Shown here in pieces: positions 49,801 through 59,935 of a stretch of DNA of 64,000 nucleotides. Source of the stretch: Diprion similis (lineage: Eukaryota; Arthropoda; Insecta; Hymenoptera; Diprionidae); NCBI RefSeq assembly GCF_021155765.1, contig NC_060117.1, positions 6,476,001 through 6,540,000 of the forward strand. Reading direction: 5' to 3'. Every line of letters starts with the position of its first letter. Position 1 is the stretch's first letter. The notes under the pieces were generated by a model that was not told the origin of the DNA, searched no databases, and saw nothing but the letters and a program-made list of their open reading frames with translations. Position numbers and translations under genes: made by a program.

Positions 49801-50980
49801 AGCTGCATTTGTACACACAGAAATCAGTAGGGAACATGAATAGTGTATCCCGATTGCGACGCGAAGGCAGCAAATACACGACCTGCGATCGCCAACTACT
49901 GGCCCGAGTCAGATACAGTCACACACGATATCGCTTTACGAGTTGAGCATTCTTTTCTTTACCCTCCATAAACAAAAGAATAAAGTGGCGGGGCTTTGCG
50001 TGGTATTGTTGCGGGACGTGATTCGTCAATATCTTTTTCCTAATGACGAAAGTGAAGCAATCGTGGACTGCGCATACGCAAAACTATCTTTACAACACTG
50101 AGATGAAATTGGCCACTTTTGTCCCGCTAAGCTGCTACGCAAGGCCCCATTTTCCATGCACGTGTGATAAGAGAATTATATCTTGCTACCCTACCAATTG
50201 CTTGTAATACTAAGAATAAATCAGTGGAGGCAATTCAGCCGCAAGCATGCAATTAATGAATTTGAAAATGAATTTCACGTGCAGAACGGTAGAAATTTTG
50301 AAGATTCGGATAACCGTAAAACTATATGATCAAACTATTTTAGCTCTAATTTTATCTGGGATGATATATTTATAGTGCTGAATAAAACGCGAGATGTGAA
50401 TTGATTTGAAAATTATTCGCCAAAAGTTTTTCCTACAGAGTCTGAACGAAAGTGGATAAAGTATCTGAATCACCTGCGGTGTGTATAAATTCAGCCACAA
50501 GCAGTCTTCATCGCCCAAGACGATATCCCCTGAGGCTTGAGGGCACATGCTCAAGTCTACGGTAGGGTTGCGAGATCCATTCCAGCCATCTGCAGCCACG
50601 GGATTTGCAAATCTGTCGTGCAAAGTTTTCTCAACTTTTGTAATCGGTTGGGGCAAAATATTAAAGAGAAGAACAGCGAAAATAAAAAATGAAAGAGAGA
50701 AGTGAGTGATTTATGCAACAGTTGCATCACGCAAAATTGTCTGCCTTGTATTGATATTGTACCTGAGATTCCCAATTGGTGGTTGTCCATAAGGAATTCC
50801 CAAGAAAGCAGAAATATTACGATTATGATTGGTTGTTCGAATTATTCCTTGCAGGGTTCCTTGAGGAATCGTCACCACCGGAGCGGCGATATCTTTTGCC
50901 TGGACGTGATTTATCGAACAAATACTGATCGTGAGTGAAAATAGTAAGAGTACACATTTTATCGAGCAGTGAAAGAACAT
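46806..50980 (-). CDS. Secreted or GPI-anchored carboxylesterase, copy 1
   Basis: Seven exons (50980-50763, 50612-50474, 49802-49457, 48973-48611, 48219-48056, 47463-47147, 47067-46806) give 602 residues. The alpha/beta-hydrolase (COesterase) family hydrolyses carboxylic esters. Insect members include detoxifying, pheromone and juvenile hormone esterases; which applies here is unknown. Seen: a signal peptide (hydrophobic CVLLLFSLTISICSI); GIPYGQPPIGNLRF; EDCLWLNLY; VMVYLFGGGF at the oxyanion hole, where HGGGF is usual; the nucleophile Ser at about 218 in GSSSG, where GESAG is usual; the acid Glu at about 349 in ARDEGTFY; and His at about 471 in GVTHGDDTFY. The triad is complete. The C-terminus (TTKFYLIFVLLLTFAKIFS) is a short hydrophobic tail that may be a GPI-attachment signal. 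The next copy lies 4.2 kb upstream in tandem. Confidence 0.94.
49065..49201. repeat. Inverted-repeat element in intron 3 of esterase copy 1
   Basis: The left part has TAGGCGGGCAATTCAG, AAATCCGCCTGGATTTATGC. The right part has GCATAACTTCAGGCGGATTT and AAATTGCCTACG. Arms of about 50 bases surround a loop of some 35 bases. A degraded relative is present at the same intron position in copy 2 (about 57,123-57,205), mostly the left arm. Confidence 0.85.
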
Positions 50981-53128
50981 CGTGACGACGGGTTGGTGTG
51001 TGATCAGGGTAACCTGAGGACTGGTGAAATCGCAAATCTTATTATTGTAGGGATAAACAAGTGCTACGTATACAATTTGCCTACTTACTGTATAGGTCTT
51101 GGTGTTAAAATGGATTATGCTTTCTCTATCTTCACTGCCGCTTCATTATCTTATTTCATGGTAACTGTTTTTGAATCAAATTAATATTACACAGGCGGTT
51201 GGGTTAATTTATAGTCTATGAGGGTCAGATAATATCTATATAATATATGTGCACGATCAGATGTGAATATTACCACACAAAAATTACTACTTTACTGATG
51301 GATTAATTATACACAGTAAATTTGTGTATGCAGTTTACGCGCAACCCGTAGGGTATTCAGTGAAATTACATTAAAATCCAAGGATCACAGGTGATTTTTA
51401 GTTTCTGTATTAAAGAGTGTTGTCAGATTGTGACGAAAAATTACGAGGAGTGATCACCTTAAGTCTCAGACTATTATTTAAACAAGAGAGAAATATATGA
51501 CGTGCGATTGTCACACGCGTCGCATATCTATACAGTTGCGTGAAATATAACAGCTGTACAAAGGAGACGACTTAAGGTTGATCCACACTATATGGCACGG
51601 AGCCAAAATCGATCAGAAAATAGTATATTACGCACCTAGGGAGGGAAGTAGGCTATTCCAAACTGCGTGCAAGGTTGACACTCGAGCCGAAGATGAGGGT
51701 GGCAAGAACGCAATTTGGAACAACCTTTTTCACTCAAGTATGAGGTATACCATTTTTCACCACCCCCTGCATCGGAAAGTTGTACTTTCCGTACAAGTAT
51801 GGTAAAAAATATATTCCAAACGTAAAATCGTGGAAGGCATTGTACGTAATGAGCCACTCGAAGTATAGCGATACTGGATATCAGGAAAATGTCGGAAGAA
51901 ACAGTCAGGTAACAGAAAGTACTCGTTAATATTAAGACATTGTGTCTTGCTATTCGATACGTTTTTGCAACTTCTTGTTTTCGTCTTCGACTAGAATTGA
52001 GGTTATGAAAGCTAGTTCATCGGCACTCCACGTCTGGTTCATTACTACTGCTGAACGTTAACTGATGGATAATTGCAAGTGTAGTTCAACCTTTATTCTC
52101 TTGACGCTCAAGGTGTGCAACACGAGGTCAACAAACGAACTTTTCGGCGAACGCCGCTCATAATCGCAGACTTTCGCAAACATATGTGCTGCGCTGGCGC
52201 GTGGCAAGTTCGACATTGAAACATGCGTTATTTAATCTAACAAGTGTCAAACTAGAAATATTGATTCTGTTATTGTTGCCTCAAAACCATTATTTTTATC
52301 ACTTACGTTTTCAGCTTTGAATCTATGGTCTAGTCGAAAAGCACCTTTTTACGATTTTCAGTTAGAGATCTCCTGAAAATATGGTTTAGGTGTAGTTCGA
52401 TTCGGAATCGCGTCTAGAATCTTTTCATTTATCAATTATTCTCTACGATAAATTAAGCACCATTAACAGGCACTTCTATTTCAATTTGCATCCGTTGTTT
52501 ACAAAGATTATTTTTATATATTATCTGATATGATATTAATCCAATTTTAACGATACTTAATATAACTTTTAGGAATTTAAGTATTATTTCAAGTAACATA
52601 CAATTTTCAAGTAACCTTTTAATTCCAGCTTCAAATCAGTGAAGTGTATCTTTTATTAAATTGTAGAAACACCTGCCTGTTTATATAACAGGCCTGAAAT
52701 AATTCTAACCATAACTTTCAGATATTAAGTATTAAATGAAGTATAGTTAGTATTAAACAAATTGACAAATCGAAGCAATTCATTGTACTACTTATTAATT
52801 GTAGAATCAGTAACCAATAAATCCGTGTATATTATAAAATGATTAAACATAAGTGTCAGAAAAAAAAACCATTCCATGTTCTCTCACCAACTGCTGCGGA
52901 TTGAGTTTCGGTGACATTTCTAGGGATATTGCATTTTCACTGAAATAGTACATAATTGGGCGGGTTTCGTCGCGTGAGATGAAAGCACGAGAAATGAGAA
53001 TTCTCGCACAAAGTACATAATAGCCCCCCAGGTTATACCTTCTCATTCACGTAATGATTTGACCGTTTCGAAAGTGTCTTGACGATAGCCGATATCACCT
53101 CAGTTAGTTTAGAGAAATCGGACTCACC

Positions 53129-53400
53129 CTAAGCTGCGGTACCACCACCTGTTCCTCGTCTGCTGACGTCGTCGCTGGCTGCTGCCAGATCCTGAGGCCT
53201 CTCTTCGATGACGAGGACGATCCGGAAGCTTTCTGGATCTGCTTCGTCGTTGACTGCTGACCTCTGAACCGTGTAGTCTCTAGTGACACGAAGGCGATCC
53301 AGTCGCTGTCCATCGTCATCCCTCATCCTTTCAGGGTCCTTGTTACGGTCTCTCCTGTTCGACTTCGGTGACAATTTTCACTTTGCTTTAAATCCCGACT
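53129..53400 (-). other. GC-rich open stretch of unknown nature
   Basis: On the minus strand, from about 53,374 to 53,129, an 81-codon frame without an ATG encodes a charged peptide (SNRRDRNKDPERMRDDDGQR at its start). The composition is clearly richer in G+C than its surroundings. It is followed by AGGGTGAGTCC, a possible splice donor. It could be an exon of a retroelement leader or of an unrecognised gene. No family is recognised. Confidence 0.3.
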
Positions 53401-53654
53401 TTTCTTGGATAACTCACACTTGTGGCTTTTAGATTTTACAATTTCGAGGTAGCACGTGTTATATCCCAAGTGTCAAGTGCTCTTAGGTATATATGGGGCA
53501 ATCCACGCCAATTCGACTTGGGTTTTACCCTTGACCTCTCAAATTTGGCACCGCAATTTTTGCTATGATTGTTCTCACTTTGAAAGGTATTCAGTTTTTT
53601 TCGAATCAATTTGAATTTTCCACAATTTTTAGAAACGATTTCATCCACCTCTCA

Positions 53655-54130
53655 AGATTGAAAGTTTCAAACATTCTGAAAAATCCTGCGTCAGATATCA
53701 AAAGTCTTAAGCTTCGACCCGCAGTGATACAATTCTCCTTTCTTACTGCTTTCAAGCTTTTTCCGAAAAAAAAGTTTAAAAAATTAGAATTAAAAGTCAT
53801 TCTGCTATGGATGGTTGTTGAATTATTTTACATGTCACATCGGATTTTTGAAAATCTTTTCACATTATTCGGAATCATTGTACGATTTGCAATTTTGTTT
53901 ATCAGCAAAATCAAGAGGAAAAAAAATGTTTTGTGAAAAATCTGAAAACATTTTCAAAACTCCAATGTGACGTATACAAATGTTTCAGCAATCATCCACG
54001 GGAAAATGACTTTTGCTTCCAATTATTTCAACATTTGTTTTCGGAAAAGCTCGGAAACAGTAAGAAGGGAAAGTTTAAAAATTCTGATATGCTGACGCAG
54101 GGTTATTCAGAATTATTTGAAATTTTTTTT
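53655..54130. repeat. Diverged foldback element
   Basis: Pairs, outer to inner: ATTCTGAAAAATCCTGCGTC (53,674) with GACGCAGGGTTATTCAGAAT (~54,095); CTTTCTTACTGCTTTCAAGC (53,738) with CGGAAACAGTAAGAAGGGAA (~54,050); and ATGGATGGTTGTTGAA (~53,807) with CAGCAATCATCCACGG (~53,987). The centre is near 53,890. It is less well preserved than the other palindromes, and its ends could not be fixed. Confidence 0.75.
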
Positions 54131-55044
54131 TTGGTAATGTAATACTCTATGAGATGCTGTAACATGCGATAGACACCTAAACGCGTATCCGGAACGACTA
54201 CGCTGAGAACGGATCAACAACAGACCTGAATTCAAAGTAGCGCTCCGTTATATAATCGATCAGGGGAGTGCGAGCGCCCTCTTCTGCGTGTGCTGAGAAC
54301 TATAACGCGGCTTCAAAGAGAGATACAATTATAGAATTTACCTACAGTTACTATTTTAGGAGTATAATATTCTATGTAATTTATCGAAGTACAATAATGA
54401 TTAATTCTAGAATATTATTACAGTTTATTCAATATCGATCTTCAAATACTAGGGTCACGTTGCTGCAATTGCAGTTAGTTGTATATTCTTAAAGGGGATT
54501 AGGCTTGAACAAATAATCTTTAGATCTTAGGTGGTTATAAATTTCAGGATAAGGCTGCATACATGTTTCGTGTGATTTCCTTTTCCAGTAGTATTCTTTA
54601 GTTGAGATAGATCGGCTTATATGTGTTCAAGGATAGCCTACAGTTTCTCGTTGCTAGTTGTCCGGCGTTGCCACGTATACGTGATCCGTAACCGAAATCA
54701 CTGGTATTTTTTTTTTTTTTTGTAACATTATTATTGTAAGTTTCAAAATCTTAGAACTTCAAACTTGTATGGAAACTCAATTCTCTTAGTAAACATTGAG
54801 GATTAGTTCGGATCAAATAAAAATGTACAAAAATTAAAATTTAAATGTTTGTTGTTATAACTTGTCTAGGGATATTCGGATGGTTGAGCAGTTTCCTTGG
54901 ATGATTTACTGTCAAAATTCTCACCTTTGGATCTTGGTTTCTTGGTACCGATATTCAGAAATAGTTACAAGCAATAAAACATACCGACCTTCCGGTTGGA
55001 TGTTACATGGCCGTAACTGTAACCAGACAGCTAGTGCACACCGC

Positions 55045-58000
55045 GTGTGCCCGTGAAAAACATTAATAACTAATTAACTTGATCTTTCGTCGTGACTCTA
55101 CTATTTATTTAATGCCGATTATACAGAGATTCGTATTTTGGTTGTCTGTAATAGACTGAATTTTTCTACCTATTTCTTCATCGCTGCTACAAAAACATCT
55201 TTGAAAAAGTTAAGAAAAGTACGAATATTGAATAAAATTTGGTCGTTGTGACAAATGAGCCTTTTGATAGGGCAGTCGAGGTCTTAAAGGTTTCCTTTAG
55301 CGTAGCCCAAAACTGCATTCGCTCCTCAAAGAAAGAATACCGAACGTTGAGCTCCACTTCAGGCCCGTTTCCAATTTGAAGATAGTTGTTCTCAGCAGCC
55401 GAGTATGGTTTCCATATTGTGCCATTAAGTGCCAAAGTCGTCGGAGTTCTGAAAAATCAACTGTTTAACATACTTGTCTAATGAGTTGAGTAAAATAATG
55501 ATAATTTGTTGTTTAGTAATAGTTTACCCATTGGTCACAAAGGAGGTCCACAACTGAACCATGATGTCGACCATTTCTAAATCTTTTTTGGATGTGGTTT
55601 TGTTGATATTTAGTCCGGCAAACTGTAACTCAGGTGCAAATATGTAAAAGGTATCGTCACCGTGAGCTACACCCAAATTTTTCGTTGTATTGTGATAAAA
55701 GTAAGAGTTGGTGAAAGTGCCCTCATAATTGAAAGTGTAGAAGTACTGTGGATTCTTTGCCAGAGAATGTTGCTGTAGAAGTGCATCGTAGGCCGGATAT
55801 CGATACATGCCGTCGCCGAAGGCATGCGTGATGTTAGCGAGTATCTGTGGATGGGTGAAATCATCGAAAAGGATCCAAAATACTGTAATATATATATATA
55901 TTACAAAGATATCTCGCTACTGCCACCGCCGCTGCCGTGTCAAAAATTCGTGATTTAACCCTTTACCCTATAGATATACCCTTATGGCTATAAAGATTTG
56001 ACACGTAGTTAACATAACACTCGATTATAAATATCCATAATCCCCGATTAGATTGTTTTGCCTAATATTACAGTGAGCAAGTGTTTCTTGATTTTTTGGG
56101 ATTACTTACGACGCTTGTGTTGGTGGTCAGATCGTTGTTCAAGTAATATGACTTTATACCATTAACGTAAGCAGTTCCGTTGTCTGGTTGGTATGTCAAG
56201 CCAACAATGCGAGGCAAGGCAAAGTCATAATTCTCCAGGAAATCTCGAAACAGTTCTTCATTTAGGAAGAAACCTACAGGTAAACCCAACCAGGAGAAAT
56301 ATGATTTTGGACCAAAAAATAATGTAAGTCTAGGTTTCAAATATTCTTCTCAGATCAAGAAAAACAAAACGATGGATCGATCACATGGCGAACGAAATTT
56401 GGAAGAGGGCTGATATCAATTGTGCGTAACTCGGTTTTCAGAGGTCACGAAAAGGAATCTGATTATACAATGAAAACAATGATTTCCCGGTATTGGTCCA
56501 TCGTTTCCAACTTTCGATTTCGATTTTTTCAAGCACTACGACAATATGAATGGTACGATCTTGATATCCAGTCTGCCACGTTCGATTCGACATGCTCTAA
56601 TTTTCAGAATTTCGAAATCGACTTTTTTTTTGTAATTTGTAGCCCCCAAGGGACATAATTTTTACCTCCACTGTGCATGGTTCCTTCGTCGCGGACAACA
56701 CCCGAAATCCAAGGCAGGTCACGAATTTTTCCAGCAGCAAAAAGATTCGTGGGACTGTCGGTTAGTACTGCGCCTTCGACATCCAGCTCGTCGGTCGGGC
56801 CCCATACGTCGTTTGGATATGCGTGCCACTCAAAAAACAACGGTTGCGTGGCGATAATGTCAGCAAAGTCAATGGTTCGCAAGCAATTGATTAGAGATTC
56901 CGACGTTTCGTTGAAACACCCGACGTACTCGCCAAGTTGAAAAGCGCGGTTCGCAGAAGCAGCTCTGGGTTTGTAAGCCCACGGTGTGAGAGCTGATCCA
57001 CTCTTCGTTATATATTTGTGAAAAAGCCCTGAGTCAACCCACAGATTGATTATGTTAGGTGACTGTTAGCATAATAGCTATGCGTTAGATTCAATTCATA
57101 CCAGATTATTTCATTGAAATGTTAAGCGGGTGATTTCGTACAAGCTAAAATCCGTCTAGATTGATGCAGTTTGGGGTACTTTTTAGAGAAATCCGCTTGC
57201 ATTTGAGTAATCAAGAGCACATTTTATCGATCAATATGTCTCGTTGTTCACGATTGTCATGATATGTAGCATTTTCGAAAAATGAAACGTCGTGGATCAA
57301 AATGAATTCCACTAAAAAAATACGTGAGATTTTCAGGAAACTAGAAACGTCTGTCGACAAATAGAGTACAGAAACCTGTGGAATTATTCCGACCTTGTAT
57401 ACTAAAGAAAAATCCAACGAATCTATGAAGAGTATCTACTTCTGTTTCGTATGTAACATTGGTGTATTCTTATTTATTGTAATGATAAGATTCGTTGTTT
57501 TACCAATTGTTGCATCTGACAGCGTCAAAATATGCACGGACACACCGCCTGAACTCGCTCCCGCTAATGTGACTCGATCAGGATCGCCGCCAAAGTACTT
57601 TATGTTGTTTTGAACCCACTTCAGTGCCAAGACCTGATCCTTGAGTCCCCAATTTCCTGAGGCCACCTCGTCACCGGTGCTCAAAAATCCAAGTGGACCA
57701 ATACGATGACTGGGAAGAACCAGTACTATATCTGCATCAAGTAAGTATTCCGGGCCGTATCTATCAGATCTAGCATTTCCAGTCATGAAACCTCCTCCGT
57801 AAATATACACCATCACTGGAAGTAACGCCGAGGTCGTGTTCTCCGGAAGCTGAATTGTACACACGGAATTTAGGAGGGATTATAAATATTGATTCTGATT
57901 ACAATCTTACGTCAAAGTCTCATTTTCCATGCACGTGCGATGGAAAGAATTATATCTTGCTACTCCACCAATCACATGTATTTTTGACAAGTAACTTGTG

Positions 58001-59075
58001 AATGAATTCTGAGTTCGCAAATTATCAAGCACTATAATTATATTACATCATCACTGATGAAATTAGAGCTGGAATAGTTTAATCATTACAGTTTTATGGT
58101 TATCCGAATCTTGAAACTTTCTACCATTTTAGACGTGAAATTCCTGATAGAGTTCATTAATCGCGTGCTTGCGGCTGAATTGCCTCCACGGATTTATTGT
58201 TCGTGTTATGTTACTTACAGAGTCTAAATGAAAGTGGTTAAAGTGTCTGAATCACCTGCGGTGTATATAAATTTAGCCACAAGCAGTCTTCATCGCCCAC
58301 AACAATGTCCCACGAGTTTTGAGGGCACATACTCAAATCCACGGTAGCGTTGCGAGATCCATTCCAGCCATCTGCAGCCACGGGATTTGCAAATCTGTCG
58401 TGCAAAGTTTCCTCATTTTTCGTAATCGGTTAAGGCACATTAATTATTACAGAGAAAAATAGCGAAGATATAAAATGAAAGAGAGAAATGAGTGAGCGAA
58501 AAATTGTCTGCCTTGTATTGATATTGTACCTGAGATTCCCAATTGGTGGTTGTCCATACGGAATTCCCAAGAACGCAGAAACATTACGATTATGATTAGT
58601 TGTTCGAATTATTCCTTGCAGGGTTCCTTGAGGAATCGTCACCACCGGAGCGGCGATATCTATTGTCTGTACGTGATTTATCGAACAAATACTGATTGCA
58701 AATAAAAATGGTACGAGTACACATTTCGCCGAGCAGTGGCAGAACATCGTGGCCCCGCGTTGGTGTGCGACCAGGGTAATCGGACGACTGGTGGAATTGC
58801 AAATCTTATTCTTGTAGGGGTAAATCCTCATGTTCAAATGGATTGTGCTTTCATTGCAGTATCTCTACTGGCACTCCATTACCTCATTTTATGGTATCTG
58901 TTCTCGAATTATATGACGTGAGAAGAAAGAGGAATGATTACTTGGAGACTCAGACTCTTATTTAAACAAGAAAGTCATATATTGTGACGTGCGGTTGTCA
59001 CACACACGTTGGACATCTACAGTTGTGTGAAATATGATAGTTGTACAAAGGCAACGACTTAAGGTTGATCGACAG
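55045..59075. repeat. Esterase duplication unit, right copy
   Basis: The direct repeat of 46,668-51,590 in the same orientation. Exon positions, intron phases and exon lengths (218, 139, 346, 363, 164, 317, 262) are identical in both copies. The intron 4 and intron 5 flanks are also nearly identical. Confidence 0.85.
55187..58747 (-). CDS. Secreted or GPI-anchored carboxylesterase, copy 2
   Basis: Seven exons (58747-58530, 58394-58256, 57849-57504, 57028-56666, 56273-56110, 55844-55528, 55448-55187) give 602 residues, the same as copy 1. It keeps the signal peptide, GIPYGQPPIGNLRF, the acid Glu in VRDEGTMHS and the catalytic His in GVAHGDDTFYIF. Differences from copy 1 sit at functional sites: YGGGF in place of FGGGF at the oxyanion hole and GASSG in place of GSSSG at the nucleophile elbow. 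The hydrophobic C-terminal tail is kept (TTKFYSIFVLFLTFSKMFL). The start at 58,747 was chosen by alignment with copy 1; 30 further codons are open upstream. Substrate unknown; the open frame and intact triad argue that it is functional. Confidence 0.94.
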
Positions 59076-59935
59076 TAAGGTGACTGTAAATGCTTCCGAA
59101 AATTTACAGAAATATGATATGGCAAAATGAAACGCGATCTTATTTTCGGGACCTTAATCTGAAAAGATGCTTCGATTCCCCTATAGGCATTGTTATGACT
59201 TATGATATCACACTTTGTCTACAAAATGGTTGATGGTACGAACGTTAAGATTATTAACCTGATATTCAAGGTATTATATTTTTTATGACAGTCTTGAAAA
59301 TCAACATATATAATAGCTGTATTTGCCCAACGGCAACGATAATCACCTTAATGTCGGCTCGACATGAATTATGTTCCACGAAAAATAGATACGAGTTTAC
59401 AATGTTTTTTAATCTGCGAATGATAGTTTCTGCCAATCAAGACTGCGTATACTTTATCATTCGTTTATTGTCAAATGTTCAGTATAGGCTTAAGACGTGG
59501 CGAGATTGTACTCATAATAATTATTTACGTACGTGTAATTTGGAACTGCACATATTACCACGTAGCGAAGATAATTCGACATCAGCAATACCTCTATGAC
59601 AATGATTTAATTTTTCACTTATCCTTGGCTCGCGTCTTTTGAGTTACCTATGAATGCAAATTCGTTACACAAATTTTATTCAACGATACAACGATCCAAC
59701 GAATTTTCAAATACACCCTGTAATCGATTCACAGGACGCAGGGACCCGAAAAGCGTGACGCAGCTCAACTAAACATCTAATTCAATGAATTTGCAGATTA
59801 CAGTGGCAGCCGCCAATAGCAGTGCGGAGCTCCCGCGATCGCTGGGAAATAGAACGCGGCTGCAATTTCATGTTCCGACAACTGTTGACTTTTGGGAAAA
59901 CCTGTTGACCGACTACTGTCTTTTGTTTGACAACA
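59076..59935. promoter_or_regulatory. Gap: region between the esterase 2 unit and the SAMTOR homologue
   Basis: 860 bases holding no recognised gene. An open frame at 59,285-59,599 has no family resemblance. The last 200 bases are less AT-rich (GCAGCCGCCAATAGCAGTGC near 59,805) and probably include the SAMTOR promoter and 5' UTR. Confidence 0.4.

Larger units (their letters stand above)
46668..51590. repeat. Esterase duplication unit, left copy
   Basis: The left border is CCGTGAAAAAC followed by TAATAACTAATTAACTT, matched at 55,045. The right border is GACTTAAGGTTGATC at about 51,570-51,586, matched near 59,055-59,072. Between these, all seven exons, most introns and about 0.5 kb of 5' flank align by eye with the right copy. 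This copy is longer because of insertions in intron 2 and the 5' flank. Confidence 0.85.
51591..55044. other. Gap between the two esterase duplication units
   Basis: 3.4 kb, mainly AT-rich. It holds a GC-richer open stretch (53,129-53,400) and a foldback element (53,655-54,130). At about 52,085-52,145 the minus strand reads AGAATAAAGGTTGAACTACA, which resembles the end of an LTR but has no visible partner. No host gene was recognised. Confidence 0.4.

Noticed and set aside
51578-51857. Overlapping open frames on both strands near 51.6-51.9 kb
   Set aside because: No family resemblance; both strands are open by composition and the stretch lies at the border of the esterase duplication.
53565-53936. 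123-codon plus-strand open frame with hydrophobic stretches
   Set aside because: AT-rich, mostly within a diverged foldback element; the hydrophobicity follows from T-rich codons.
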